From contig CAMNTH010000011.1 of NCBI GenBank assembly GCA_946557785.1, positions 1-64,000 of the forward strand: 64,000 nucleotides of DNA, read 5' to 3'. Made by a program: the position numbers and the translations under genes. Below, one piece after another: positions 8,151 to 16,852 of the stretch. This DNA comes from an uncultured Blautia sp. (GTDB lineage: Bacteria > Bacillota > Clostridia > Lachnospirales > Lachnospiraceae). The notes beneath the pieces were generated by a model. It worked only from the letters and a program-made list of their open reading frames with translations. It did no database searches and was not told the DNA's origin. Each line of letters starts with the position of its first letter. The first letter of the stretch is position 1.

Positions 8151-9539
8151 ATGAATATCTGGGATAACAAAGCAGAAGATGTACGAATTACATATATTGG
8201 AGGCGGATCCAGGGGATGGGCATGGAATTTAATGAGCGATTTGGCCATGGAAGACCAGATGAGCGGAGTTGTAACGCTTTATGATATTGACCTTGAGGCT
8301 GCAAAAAAGAATGTGGTTATTGGAAATGAGTATCAGAAGATAAGCAAAAGTCAGGGTTTTACCTACCGTGCCTGTACTGATTTAAGGGAAGCGCTTGTGG
8401 GTGCTGATTTCGTAGTGATTTCTATTTTGCCTGGGTCTTTTGATGAGATGGAGTCAGATGTGCATTGTCCGGAAAAATATGGAATTTACCAGTCTGTAGG
8501 TGATACAACAGGTCCAGGCGGAATTTTCCGTGCGCTTCGTACACTGCCTATGTATGTGGAGATTGCCGAAGCGATCCGTGATGTTGCTCCAAAGGCATGG
8601 GTTATTAATTACACCAATCCGATGGCAGCCTGTGTAAGGATTTTATATGAAGTATTCCCGGAAGTGAAAGCATTCGGATGCTGCCATGAGGTATTTGGAA
8701 CCCAGGATTTATTGGCAAGACTGGCAGAAAAGGAATTTGGCGTTGAAAAGATCCGGCGCAGTGAGATTAAGGTAAATGTACAGGGGCTGAACCATTTTAC
8801 CTGGTTGTCAGAAGCTGCATATGAGGGGCAGGATCTGTTTCCGTTATACGAAAAGGCAGCAGAACAGTATAAAGATGGGATTGAGCTTGACGCAGGAAAG
8901 AACTGGATGAACAATCATTTTGCCAGTGCAAACTGTGTGAAATTTGATCTGTTCCGCAGATACGGCGTGATCGCTGCAGCAGGAGACCGTCATCTGGCAG
9001 AATTCTGTCCGGGATGGTATCTGAAAACTCCTGAAACGGCGCACAGCTATAAATTTGCCCTGACGCCTGTAAGCTGGAGAAAAGAAAAACTGAATGAGCT
9101 TTTAGAAACCAGCAGAAGGCGTGTATCTGGTGAAGAACCTGTAAAGATTCAGCCCTCTGGTGAAGAAGGTGTAAAACAGATGAAAGCCATTCTGGGTCTG
9201 GGAGATTTTGTCACAAATGTAAATATGCCAAACAAAGGGCAGATCAGCAATGTTGAAAACGGCGTTGTGGTGGAGACAAACGCTGTATTTTCTAAGAACA
9301 GCGTAAAACCGGTTTTTTCCGGAGAAATGGATAAACATGTTCTGAACTTGACACAGCCCCATATTTACAGTCAGAATGCAGTCATCCAGTCATGTCTGAC
9401 AGGTAAGCTCAAACCTGCATTCCTGGCTTTTATACATGATCCCCAGGTAAATCTTTCAATAGAAGATGCGGGAAAACTGTTTGGAGAGATGGTGGAAAAC
9501 ACAAAAGATTACTTGAAAGGGTATGATCTGAATTGGTAG
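8151..9539 (+). CDS. GH4 glycosidase, LplD-like (alpha-galacturonidase subgroup?)
   Basis: NAD- and Mn-dependent glycoside hydrolase of family 4 (462 aa), cytoplasmic. The Rossmann motif is YIGGGSRGW (residues 15-23). SVGDTTGPGG (115-124), NYTNPM (153-158), GCCHEVFG with C178, and LNHFTW with H215 give the expected cofactor and metal sites (Cys and His as Mn ligands). GH4 enzymes oxidise C3 of the substrate and eliminate the aglycone. SILPGSFDEM and GIYQSVGDT look more like B. subtilis LplD, an alpha-galacturonidase also encoded in an lplABCD cluster, than like 6-phospho-glucosidases. That subgroup call rests on memory of the family. It lies 10 bp after the URO-D-like gene. Confidence 0.85.
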   Translation: MNIWDNKAEDVRITYIGGGSRGWAWNLMSDLAMEDQMSGVVTLYDIDLEAAKKNVVIGNEYQKISKSQGFTYRACTDLREALVGADFVVISILPGSFDEMESDVHCPEKYGIYQSVGDTTGPGGIFRALRTLPMYVEIAEAIRDVAPKAWVINYTNPMAACVRILYEVFPEVKAFGCCHEVFGTQDLLARLAEKEFGVEKIRRSEIKVNVQGLNHFTWLSEAAYEGQDLFPLYEKAAEQYKDGIELDAGKNWMNNHFASANCVKFDLFRRYGVIAAAGDRHLAEFCPGWYLKTPETAHSYKFALTPVSWRKEKLNELLETSRRRVSGEEPVKIQPSGEEGVKQMKAILGLGDFVTNVNMPNKGQISNVENGVVVETNAVFSKNSVKPVFSGEMDKHVLNLTQPHIYSQNAVIQSCLTGKLKPAFLAFIHDPQVNLSIEDAGKLFGEMVENTKDYLKGYDLNW

Positions 9540-9565
9540 ATTAAGGGGCACAGGGAGGATGGACA

Positions 9566-11227
9566 ATGAGAATTATTGAAACGGAAGATTACCAGGAAAT
9601 GTCACAGGTGCTTTTGCAGATTTTTGAAAAGCAGATTCAGGATAAGCCGGACAGCGTATTATCTTTTACTACAGGAAAAACGCCGGAAGCTTTTCTGTGC
9701 AGGCTTGCGGATGCGGTAAATGATGGCCTGGACATCAGCAGCAGCGTGTTTTTGAATCTGGATGAGTATGTGGGAAAAAGGGATATGCCCTATAGCGTAT
9801 ATTCTTTTATGAAAACCTGCTTATATGACAGGATCCAGATGAAGCCGCGGGTAGTTGAAATGATGAATGCTGAGGCACAGAATCAGGAAGAAGAATTGAA
9901 ACGGTACAGTGAAGTCCTGAAAAAATATCCCAGGGATATTCAGCTTCTGGGGCTTGGCACAAATGGCCATATTGGAGCGAATGAACCGGGAACGCCTTTT
10001 GATTCCACATTATTTGTTGCAGACAGCTTTGATTCTACCATTGAGGCGACCCAGAAGCTATTCCATTTAAATAAGGAAGAAACTCCTACGCAGATGTTTA
10101 CAATGGGCTTTCAGGAAATCATGGCGGCAGGACACGTGATCCTTGCTGCAGCCGGAAAAAGTAAGGCAAAAGCCGTGAAAGCCCTGGTGGAAGGTGAAAT
10201 TACCACGGATGTTCCAGCTTCCATCCTTAGAACACATGAAAATTGTACCCTGATTATTGATAAAGAGGCTGCTTCCCTTCTGCAGCAGGAAAGATGGAAT
10301 TTTCTGTCCACATGGAAAATGTCAGAAGGGGGAATCGAAGATGCCATCAAGGCATTTATGGAGACAAAAGACATTCATTGCGCAATTACCAAAGGGGTAA
10401 AAGCAGTAGAGGACAGGGAAGAATACCATTCTGTTGGATATGGGGGACTTCCCAATATTTATGGAGATGTAGAATTAGATGCAGCGTATATGAATGGGGA
10501 TACGCTGAAGGCCGGTGGAATCATGGCTGTACGCAATGTGAAAAACCCTATAGAGGTTGCCAAAAAACTTAGCACCTATGACCGAAATAATTTCCTTGCA
10601 GGAGAGGGGGCTATGAAGTTTGCTGCTTCAAAGGGATTTGCTTTTTCCAATATGCTTTCTGATACAGCGAAGAATCGCTTTGGGGAAGCAATGAAGGAGA
10701 AGGGCGGTTTTACGGCGCAGGAGGCTTATGACGGCCATGACACGGTATGTATGATCGGACGTGATCCGAAGGGATCCATGGGGTGTGGTGTTTCTACATC
10801 AGGGCTGTTTTTAAAGCATCCCGGCAGAGTAGGGGATAGCCCGGTAATCGGTTCCGGATTTTATGCGGACTCCCAGATTGGTGCTGCGGCAGCTACAGGT
10901 GTAGGAGAAGATATTATGAGAGGCTGTTTGTCTTTTGCTATTGTGGAGAAAATGGCAGAAGGCTATTCTGCACAAAAGGCATGTGAGGTGGTTCTGAAAA
11001 GGCATTTGGAACGCCTGCGTAAAAAAGATGGAAAATGCGGAAGCATGTCCGTGATTGCCATGGACAGAAATGGAGCCGTTGGGGCGGCTACCAGTCTTAC
11101 AGCCTTTCCATTTGTTGTGGGTAATACAAAAGGGGATATAAAGGTATTGGTTGTTCATCCTGAGGATGAAGGCATGTACTTATTTGAGCCGGATGAACAA
11201 TGGTGGAAGAAGTATCAGGGGGATTGA
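9566..11227 (+). CDS. Fusion: NagB-like sugar-phosphate deaminase + glycosylasparaginase
   Basis: Two-domain enzyme of 553 aa. Residues 1-245 are a glucosamine-6-phosphate deaminase/isomerase domain: phosphate-site TTGKTP (35-40), NLDEYVG (64-70), and GLGTNGHIGANEPG with H135 and E140. Residues 247-553 are an N-terminal-nucleophile hydrolase of the glycosylasparaginase type: STW with W250, autoprocessing site D392-T393 in GHDTVCMIG, GRVGDSP (R421, D424) and AAATGVGED (T444, G445). All residues known to bind the asparagine glycan in that family appear to be present. Known activities are GlcNAc-Asn to GlcNAc, ammonia and aspartate, and GlcN-6-P to Fru-6-P plus ammonia. If autoproteolysis occurs, the NagB part stays on the alpha chain. 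It is the last gene of the operon. Confidence 0.85.
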   Translation: MRIIETEDYQEMSQVLLQIFEKQIQDKPDSVLSFTTGKTPEAFLCRLADAVNDGLDISSSVFLNLDEYVGKRDMPYSVYSFMKTCLYDRIQMKPRVVEMMNAEAQNQEEELKRYSEVLKKYPRDIQLLGLGTNGHIGANEPGTPFDSTLFVADSFDSTIEATQKLFHLNKEETPTQMFTMGFQEIMAAGHVILAAAGKSKAKAVKALVEGEITTDVPASILRTHENCTLIIDKEAASLLQQERWNFLSTWKMSEGGIEDAIKAFMETKDIHCAITKGVKAVEDREEYHSVGYGGLPNIYGDVELDAAYMNGDTLKAGGIMAVRNVKNPIEVAKKLSTYDRNNFLAGEGAMKFAASKGFAFSNMLSDTAKNRFGEAMKEKGGFTAQEAYDGHDTVCMIGRDPKGSMGCGVSTSGLFLKHPGRVGDSPVIGSGFYADSQIGAAAATGVGEDIMRGCLSFAIVEKMAEGYSAQKACEVVLKRHLERLRKKDGKCGSMSVIAMDRNGAVGAATSLTAFPFVVGNTKGDIKVLVVHPEDEGMYLFEPDEQWWKKYQGD

Positions 11228-11248
11228 GATTATTCCCGCGTGAAAGAG

Positions 11249-11295
11249 GAGAGCTGCACAGCCTGTATGGAGGGGCGTGCAGTTCTTTTGCATTT
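11249..11295 (+). terminator. Probable terminator of the sugar operon
   Basis: An 11-bp stem with G-U pairs (11249-11259 with 11277-11287) is followed by a short T-rich tail. The stem includes some of the T residues, so strength is uncertain. Confidence 0.5.
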
Positions 11296-11414
11296 CGGAA
11301 TTATGAAACGGACATTTTTGCTAATTGTGTCTTCAACACACGGACGTTTGTGCATTGTCACAAGAAACAAAGGAGATAAACAAAGAAAAATTAGTAAAAG
11401 TATACAAAATATGG

Positions 11415-11443
11415 TTGCGCAATATTTAGAGTGATGGTATAAT
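11415..11443 (+). promoter_or_regulatory. Promoter of tdh-kbl
   Basis: TTGCGC (11415-11420), 17 bp, then an extended -10 TGGTATAAT ending at 11443. This gives a leader of about 50 nt with no riboswitch-like structure. Confidence 0.7.
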
Positions 11444-11503
11444 GCAGACATAAAAGACTGTTCCTTGTGAATATAAACGGAGAAATCTCAGGAGGAAAAA
11501 TAC

Positions 11504-12565
11504 GTGAGCGAAAAAAATGATGGATTAATGTGGGCTTTGGTGAAGGAGAAGCCAGAGGAAGGGTTATGGATGAAACGAGTTCCAATTCCCAAGGTAGGAC
11601 CAAATGATGTAAAGATCAAGATTCGTAAAACTGCAATCTGCGGAACAGATGTACATATTTATCAGTGGAATGATTGGGCACAGCATACCATTCCTGTAGG
11701 TTTGACTGCAGGACATGAATATGTAGGGGAAGTTGCTGAGGTTGGCGCAGGCGTACAGGGCTTTAAGGTGGGGGACCTTGTATCAGGAGAAGGCCATATT
11801 ACCTGCGGGAAATGCAGGAACTGTCTGGAAGGCCACAAGGAAAACTGTAAGGATGCCAAGGGAGTGGGCGTAAACAGAAATGGAGCTTTTGCAGAATACC
11901 TGGTAATTCCATCTTCCAATGTCTGGCCATGTAATCCGAACATACCAGAAGAAATGTATGCTATTTTTGATCCCTTTGGCAATGCAACCCATACAGCACT
12001 TTCTTATGATATGCTGGGTGAGGACGTTCTCATTGCAGGGGCAGGCCCTATTGGATGTATGGCGGCTGCCATTGCCAAATTTTCCGGAGCAAGACACGTG
12101 GTAGTTACAGATATGAATCCATACCGTCTGGATTTGGCCCAGAAGCTTGGGGCAACCAGAACGGTAAATCTGAAGGAGGAAAAGCTTCCGGAGGTTATGA
12201 GGAAGATCGGAATGACTGAGGGCTTTGACGTAGGTCTTGAAATGTCCGGTTCCCAGGCTGCACTTCATGAAATGATCCATAACATGAAGCACGGCGGAAA
12301 GATTGCTCTTCTGGGACTGCAGAGAACGGATGCGAAGGTGGATCTGGAGACAGTAATCTTTAACGGACTGAACCTGCGGGGGATTTATGGAAGAAAGGTG
12401 TGGGATACCTGGTACAAAATGTCTACCATGCTGCAGGCAGGACTGGATATTTCCCCGATCATTACACACCATTTTGATATCCGGGATTACGAGAAGGGAT
12501 TCGAAGCCATGATTTCCGGAATGTCAGGAAAGGTGATTCTGGATTGGTCCCATGTGAATGACTGA
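11504..12565 (+). CDS. tdh: L-threonine 3-dehydrogenase
   Basis: Zinc-dependent medium-chain dehydrogenase (353 aa) that oxidises threonine to 2-amino-3-ketobutyrate with NAD. Catalytic zinc region [11 protein letters not shown] and GHEYVGEV, structural zinc loop [15 protein letters not shown], and Rossmann motif [11 protein letters not shown] are all present. [13 protein letters not shown] near the C-terminus is typical of Tdh rather than of sorbitol dehydrogenases. Translation starts at GTG 11504 after CAGGAGG. The unstable product is handed to the 2-amino-3-ketobutyrate ligase encoded 34 bp downstream, so the pair forms the threonine-to-glycine pathway. Confidence 0.93.
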   Translation: MSEKNDGLMWALVKEKPEEGLWMKRVPIPKVGPNDVKIKIRKTAICGTDVHIYQWNDWAQHTIPVGLTAGHEYVGEVAEVGAGVQGFKVGDLVSGEGHITCGKCRNCLEGHKENCKDAKGVGVNRNGAFAEYLVIPSSNVWPCNPNIPEEMYAIFDPFGNATHTALSYDMLGEDVLIAGAGPIGCMAAAIAKFSGARHVVVTDMNPYRLDLAQKLGATRTVNLKEEKLPEVMRKIGMTEGFDVGLEMSGSQAALHEMIHNMKHGGKIALLGLQRTDAKVDLETVIFNGLNLRGIYGRKVWDTWYKMSTMLQAGLDISPIITHHFDIRDYEKGFEAMISGMSGKVILDWSHVND

Positions 12566-12599
12566 TTTTGTTTAGGAGAAGAAAGAGAGGATATGAAGA

Positions 12600-13793
12600 A
12601 TGGCTCGCAAAGATGATATTTTAAGCATTTATACAAAAGAAGTAGAAGGAATCAAAGAAGCCGGACTGTTTAAAGGAGAGGCGCCTTTTGTTTCTCCCCA
12701 GGGTGCAAGAGTAACCATGGAAGACGGAAGAGAGCTTCTTTGCATGTGTGCTAATAACTACCTGGGTCTAGGAGACAGCCCCCGCCTGATCGAGGCTGCA
12801 AAGAGAACTTACGATGAAAAGGGCTTTGGTGTGGCATCTGTTCGTTTTATCTGCGGAACACAGGACATTCATAAAAAACTGGAGAAAAAAATCTCAAGCT
12901 TTTTGGGAACAGACGATACGATTCTGTATTCCTCCTGTTTTGATGCAAACGGCGGATTATTTGAAACTATTTTGACAGCAGAGGATGCGGTAATAAGTGA
13001 TGAGCTGAACCATGCTTCCATTATTGACGGTGTGCGCCTTTGCAAGGCAAAACGCTTCCGCTACAAAAACAATAATATGGAAGACCTGGAGGCAAAACTG
13101 AAAGAAGCAGATGAAGCAGGGGCAAGAATTAAGCTGATCGCTACAGACGGCGTATTTTCTATGGACGGTATTATCTGCAACTTAAAGGGCGTTTGTGACC
13201 TGGCAGACAAATACAATGCGCTTGTAATGGTAGATGACAGCCATGCGGTAGGTTTTGTAGGAAAAACAGGACGGGGAACTGCAGAGCATTGCGGAGTACA
13301 GGGGCGTGTGGATATTATTACAGGAACACTTGGAAAAGCATTAGGTGGGGCATCCGGCGGATATACCTCCGGACGTAAAGAAATCATTGACCTTCTTCGT
13401 CAGAGAAGCCGTCCCTATCTGTTTTCCAATTCCCTCGCGCCGGCAATTGCAGGAGCAAGCATAGAGCTTTTCGATATGCTGGATGAAAGCACAGAACTTC
13501 GTGATCATCTGGAGGAAGTAACTGCATATTATAGAAAACAGCTTACAGATAATGGATTTGACATTATTGAGGGAACACATCCTTGTGTACCGGTTATGCT
13601 CTATGACGAAAAAACAGCGGCAGAATTTGCAAAGAGAATGATGGAAAAGGGTGTTTATGTTGTTGCGTTCTCTTATCCGGTAGTTCCCAAGGGCAAAGCC
13701 AGAATCCGTACCCAGGTATGCGCAAGCCATACAAAAGAGGATATTGATTTTATTGTGAAGTGCTTTAAAGAAGTAAGAGAAGAAATGAAGTAA
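12600..13793 (+). CDS. kbl: Glycine C-acetyltransferase (2-amino-3-ketobutyrate CoA ligase)
   Basis: PLP enzyme of the alpha-oxoamine synthase family (397 aa, normal length). It converts 2-amino-3-ketobutyrate and CoA to glycine and acetyl-CoA, or the reverse. The PLP lysine lies in [13 protein letters not shown], and [15 protein letters not shown] is the family's aspartate/histidine motif. [12 protein letters not shown] and the N-terminal [12 protein letters not shown] also fit. ATG 12600 has GAGAGG nine bases upstream; the ATG at 12593 is out of frame. It shares the tdh transcript. Confidence 0.93.
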   Translation: MARKDDILSIYTKEVEGIKEAGLFKGEAPFVSPQGARVTMEDGRELLCMCANNYLGLGDSPRLIEAAKRTYDEKGFGVASVRFICGTQDIHKKLEKKISSFLGTDDTILYSSCFDANGGLFETILTAEDAVISDELNHASIIDGVRLCKAKRFRYKNNNMEDLEAKLKEADEAGARIKLIATDGVFSMDGIICNLKGVCDLADKYNALVMVDDSHAVGFVGKTGRGTAEHCGVQGRVDIITGTLGKALGGASGGYTSGRKEIIDLLRQRSRPYLFSNSLAPAIAGASIELFDMLDESTELRDHLEEVTAYYRKQLTDNGFDIIEGTHPCVPVMLYDEKTAAEFAKRMMEKGVYVVAFSYPVVPKGKARIRTQVCASHTKEDIDFIVKCFKEVREEMK

Positions 13794-13801
13794 AGCTTTT
13801 T

Positions 13802-13826
13802 GGGGATACCGATTCCAGGTATCCCC
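13802..13826 (+). other. Hairpin between kbl and the fumarase genes
   Basis: A 9-bp GC-rich stem (13802-13810 with 13818-13826) lies 8 bp after the kbl stop. No U-run follows, so it may be a weak terminator or a processing site separating threonine catabolism from fumarase expression. Confidence 0.55.
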
Positions 13827-13865
13827 TTGTGCCGTATGAATACTCAGGGAAAAGGAGAAAAGGGT

Positions 13866-14708
13866 ATGCGTGAAATTGAAGTGAGCCGGATCACAGATGT
13901 GATCGAAAGACTTTGTATGGAGGCTAATGAACATTTGCCGGAAGATATTAAGTGTGCGATCAAAGACTGCCGTGAAAAAGAGGATGGGGCGATCGCCTGT
14001 GGGATCCTTGATAATATTATTGAGAATTTTGAAATTGCAGATGCAGAAAACGTACCGATCTGCCAGGATACGGGAATGGCCTGCATATTTCTGGAGATTG
14101 GCCAGGACGTACATTTTGTAGGGGGAAGCCTTAGTGAAGCAGTGGACGAAGGGGTGCGCAGGGGTTATGAAAAGGGATATCTGCGCAAATCCGTTGTGAA
14201 GGATCCTGTGCTCAGGGGAAATACAGGAGACAATACGCCTGCAATGCTTTATACAGAGATCGTACCGGGAGAACAGGTAAAGATAACCGTAGGCCCTAAG
14301 GGATTTGGAAGCGAAAACATGAGCGCTATCCGTATGTTCAAGCCTTCCGCAGGACTTCAGGGAATCAAGGATTTTATTCTGGAAACAGTAGAGACAGCAG
14401 GTCCTAATCCCTGTCCGCCTATGGTAGTGGGTGTGGGAATCGGAGGAACTTTTGACAAAGCCGCCCTCTTGGCAAAAAAAGCATTGATGCGTCCAATTAA
14501 CGTGCCTAATGAAGATCCGTTTTATGCAGATCTGGAGGCAGAAATGCTGAATAAGATCAATTGTCTTGGGATTGGTCCACAGGGCTTCGGAGGCAGGACA
14601 ACGGCACTTGGCCTGAATATTGAAACTATGCCTACCCATATTGCAGGAATGCCCTGTGCTATTAATATCAGCTGCCATGTAACCAGACATAAAACGGAGG
14701 TGATCTAA
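13866..14708 (+). CDS. Class I fumarate hydratase, alpha subunit
   Basis: Iron-sulfur subunit (280 aa) of a two-subunit class I hydro-lyase converting fumarate to malate. [27 protein letters not shown] and [15 protein letters not shown] supply candidate cysteines for the [4Fe-4S] cluster. [14 protein letters not shown] and [11 protein letters not shown] are typical of the family. A longer frame opens at 13800, but ATG 13866 has AGGAG eight bases upstream and gives the normal N-terminus. The beta subunit starts directly after its stop. A tartrate dehydratase (TtdA) role is possible on sequence alone; fumarase is the usual job of these proteins in Clostridia. Confidence 0.85.
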   Translation: MREIEVSRITDVIERLCMEANEHLPEDIKCAIKDCREKEDGAIACGILDNIIENFEIADAENVPICQDTGMACIFLEIGQDVHFVGGSLSEAVDEGVRRGYEKGYLRKSVVKDPVLRGNTGDNTPAMLYTEIVPGEQVKITVGPKGFGSENMSAIRMFKPSAGLQGIKDFILETVETAGPNPCPPMVVGVGIGGTFDKAALLAKKALMRPINVPNEDPFYADLEAEMLNKINCLGIGPQGFGGRTTALGLNIETMPTHIAGMPCAINISCHVTRHKTEVI

Positions 14709-15278
14709 ATGGAAAAGTATATTACACTGCCTTTAACAGAAGAGCTGGCTAAAACTCTCCACATGGGAGATCGGGTTTATCTTACAGGGACGATCTATAC
14801 CTCCCGTGATGCAGGACATAAAAGAATGTGCGAGGCTTTGGAGAGAGGAGAGAAGCTGCCTTTTGACCCTGCAGATACCACGATCTATTATGTAGGGCCT
14901 ACCCCTGCCAAACCAGGACAGGTGATAGGCTCCGCAGGGCCGACCACAAGCGGACGTATGGATGCCTATGCACCGATGATGATGTCCGTGGGCGCCAGAG
15001 GAATGATCGGAAAAGGAGCACGCCTTCCGGAAGTGGTAGAAGCAATGAAGAAATACAGCGGTGTTTATTTTGGTGCAATCGGAGGTGCAGGAGCCCTTTT
15101 GGCAAAGTGTATCAAAAAATGCGAGCTGATCGCTTACGAGGATCTTGGGTCTGAGGCACTTCGCAGGCTTTATGTGGAGGATATGCCCCTGGTAGTGATC
15201 ATTGACAGCGAAGGCCGTAATCTTTATGAAGAAGGAAGAGCGGATTATCAGAAAGAGCATCTCTCACATATGGAATAG
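14709..15278 (+). CDS. Class I fumarate hydratase, beta subunit
   Basis: Small subunit (189 aa, usual size) that completes the fumarase active site. It has the domain starter MGDRVYLTGTIYTSRDAGHKRM and the substrate-binding block GPTTSGRMDAYAPM followed by GKG. The start codon follows the alpha-subunit stop with no gap, and GGAGGTGATCT inside the alpha 3' end serves as ribosome-binding site, so the subunits are made together. The oxygen-sensitive cluster enzyme fits an anaerobe. Confidence 0.87.
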   Translation: MEKYITLPLTEELAKTLHMGDRVYLTGTIYTSRDAGHKRMCEALERGEKLPFDPADTTIYYVGPTPAKPGQVIGSAGPTTSGRMDAYAPMMMSVGARGMIGKGARLPEVVEAMKKYSGVYFGAIGGAGALLAKCIKKCELIAYEDLGSEALRRLYVEDMPLVVIIDSEGRNLYEEGRADYQKEHLSHME

Positions 15279-15316
15279 TCTGGCAATTGTTTTACATAAA
15301 ATGTGCGACGTTTTTA

Positions 15317-15346
15317 TTGACTAACTCATAAGATATATTGTATTAT
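15317..15346 (+). promoter_or_regulatory. Promoter of the cation efflux gene
   Basis: TTGACT (15317-15322), 18 bp and TATTAT (15341-15346), leaving a leader of about 108 nt. I see no metal-responsive operator in it. Confidence 0.55.
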
Positions 15347-15460
15347 ATAAAACCATTAGTAATAATAATGCTTGTGCCATAAAAGAAACAGATGTACTTG
15401 CGTAAATGCAGGCAGGTACAATGGATTCCGGAAATGCATTCAGGCAAGGGAGGTCTTATC

Positions 15461-16420
15461 ATGGGATGCACAAATCAGGAAAAGCAAAACGTTACAAAAA
15501 ATAATACAATAGGCAAAGATATGAGAAATGCTGAAGGAAACGGAGATCAGAAGATTGCTATGAGAGTATCCGGTATTAGCATTGCTGTCAATCTTCTTCT
15601 TTCTGTGGGGAAGCTGCTTGCAGGTATTATTGCACATTCGGGGGCGATGATCTCCGATGCCGTTCATTCTGCGTCTGATGTACTAAGCACCGTGATCGTA
15701 ATCATCGGCGTGCGTTTGTCAGGGAAAAAGTCTGATAAAGAGCACCAGTATGGACATGAACGCCTGGAATGCGTATCGTCCATCCTTCTGGCAGGCCTGC
15801 TGCTTCTGACTGGCGCAGGAATCGGGATGAGCGGCGTGGAGAAGATCATTGCAGGAAGGGCAGGGGAAAAGCTGGTAATTCCCGGGGCTCTTGCATTGGC
15901 TGCGGCAGTGGTTTCGATCATTGTAAAAGAGTGGATGTTTTGGTATACAAGAGCAGCAGCAAAGAAGATTAATTCCGGTGCATTGATGGCGGACGCCTGG
16001 CATCATAGGTCGGACTCTTTATCCTCTGTTGGCTCCTTTGCAGGCATTTTGGGCGCAAGGCTTGGCTATCCTATTCTGGATCCGCTGGCCAGCGTGGTCA
16101 TTTGCCTGTTTATCGCAAAGGCAGCAGTGGATATTTTCCGGGATGCCGTGGATAAAATGGTGGATCATTCCTGTGATGAGAAGACAGAGACAAGCATGAA
16201 GGAAGAGATCGAAACTGTTCCTGGCGTAGAACGGATCGATCTTTTGAAAACAAGGCTGTTCGGCTCTAAAATTTATGTAGATATTGAAATTGCTGCAGAT
16301 GAGAATCTGTCCCTGGAAGACGCCCATGCCATAGCAGAGCAGGTACATCATACAATGGAAGAGAAATTTCAAAATGTGAAGCACTGTATGGTTCATGTGA
16401 ATCCTGTAAGGGTAAGCTGA
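15461..16420 (+). CDS. Cation diffusion facilitator (divalent metal efflux)
   Basis: Membrane exporter of the CDF family (319 aa), which moves Zn, Fe, Mn or Co out of the cell by exchange with protons. Two HxxxD metal-site motifs are visible: DAVHSASD in the second membrane helix and DAWHHRSD in the fifth. About six hydrophobic segments are followed by a cytoplasmic dimerisation domain (from about residue 215, ending HCMVHVNPV). ATG 15461 follows GGGAGG by seven bases; the frame is open back to 15392 without a ribosome-binding site. The hydrophilic first 40 residues are longer than in FieF. The metal is not predictable with confidence. Confidence 0.9.
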   Translation: MGCTNQEKQNVTKNNTIGKDMRNAEGNGDQKIAMRVSGISIAVNLLLSVGKLLAGIIAHSGAMISDAVHSASDVLSTVIVIIGVRLSGKKSDKEHQYGHERLECVSSILLAGLLLLTGAGIGMSGVEKIIAGRAGEKLVIPGALALAAAVVSIIVKEWMFWYTRAAAKKINSGALMADAWHHRSDSLSSVGSFAGILGARLGYPILDPLASVVICLFIAKAAVDIFRDAVDKMVDHSCDEKTETSMKEEIETVPGVERIDLLKTRLFGSKIYVDIEIAADENLSLEDAHAIAEQVHHTMEEKFQNVKHCMVHVNPVRVS

Positions 16421-16437
16421 ATAAGAGGAAGTGAAAA

Positions 16438-16466
16438 GCCGGTTTTTACAAGCCGGCATTTTCTTT
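16438..16466 (+). terminator. Weak terminator after the cation efflux gene
   Basis: A 5-bp GC stem (16438-16442 with 16453-16457) is followed by ATTTTCTTT. Confidence 0.45.
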
Positions 16467-16471
16467 GGCAT

Positions 16472-16508
16472 AAAAAAACGAAAATGCTTAGTAACAAGCA
16501 TTTCCGTT
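16472..16508 (-). terminator. Terminator of the tRNA-Ser/tRNA-Trp transcript
   Basis: A 13-bp stem with one G-U or mismatch position (16477-16489 with 16496-16508) is followed on the reverse strand by five more T. It is placed directly behind tRNA-Trp. Confidence 0.8.
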
Positions 16509-16514
16509 TTACAG

Positions 16515-16585
16515 CAGGGGATGAGAGAATCGAACTCCCACCAAAGGTTTTGGAGACCCCTATCATACCATTTGACCAATCCCCT
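16515..16585 (-). tRNA. tRNA-Trp (CCA)
   Basis: Complete cloverleaf read on the reverse strand: acceptor AGGGGAT paired with ATCCCCT, anticodon loop CTCCAAA giving anticodon CCA, and T loop TTCGATT. 71 nt with discriminator G; the 3' CCA is not encoded. Confidence 0.93.
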
Positions 16586-16639
16586 ATTTTTCCATCTGAC
16601 GCAATTATACATGTAATTGATGTATTTGTCAAGCAAAAG

Positions 16640-16727
16640 CGGAGATGGAGAGATTTGAACTCTCGCGCCGGTTGCCCGACCTACCGCATTTCGAGTGCGG
16701 ACCCTTCAGCCACTTGGGTACATCTCC
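16640..16727 (-). tRNA. tRNA-Ser (CGA)
   Basis: 88-nt class II tRNA on the reverse strand. The acceptor starts GGAGATG, the anticodon loop is CTCGAAA (anticodon CGA), a long variable arm is present, and the discriminator is G. CCA is not encoded. Transcribed ahead of tRNA-Trp from the promoter at 16745-16773. Confidence 0.93.
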
Positions 16728-16744
16728 GGATAGATTCAATGATT

Positions 16745-16773
16745 ATTATAGCTTCTGGGTTGGAAAAGGTCAA
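16745..16773 (-). promoter_or_regulatory. Promoter of the tRNA-Ser/tRNA-Trp operon
   Basis: On the reverse strand TTGACC (16768-16773), 17 bp and TATAAT (16745-16750). It lies back to back with the cysE promoter. Confidence 0.75.
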
Positions 16774-16788
16774 TTCTTTTTTTGCATA

Positions 16789-16817
16789 TTGACGAAAAAA
16801 GAATCCTGTAATATGAT
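16789..16817 (+). promoter_or_regulatory. Promoter of the serine acetyltransferase gene
   Basis: TTGACG (16789-16794), 17 bp and TATGAT (16812-16817). The leader is too short for a T-box. Confidence 0.6.
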
Positions 16818-16852
16818 AAATAAATGGATTAGAGTTCGAAGAGGAGATTATT

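Noticed and set aside
9950-9990. Loss of the catalytic Asp in the NagB-like domain (GTNGHIG instead of a DGH motif)
   Set aside because: Gram-positive NagB enzymes, as I recall them, also have Asn at this place, so it is not evidence of inactivity.
11240-11434. 64-codon forward frame between the sugar operon and tdh
   Set aside because: It covers the operon terminator and enters the tdh promoter region; no good ribosome-binding site.
13341-14690. Long reverse-strand open frame of 449 codons
   Set aside because: It lies opposite kbl and the fumarase alpha gene, which have clear motifs and ribosome-binding sites. Its translation has no family features and is full of His/Cys/Phe, as expected for an antisense shadow.
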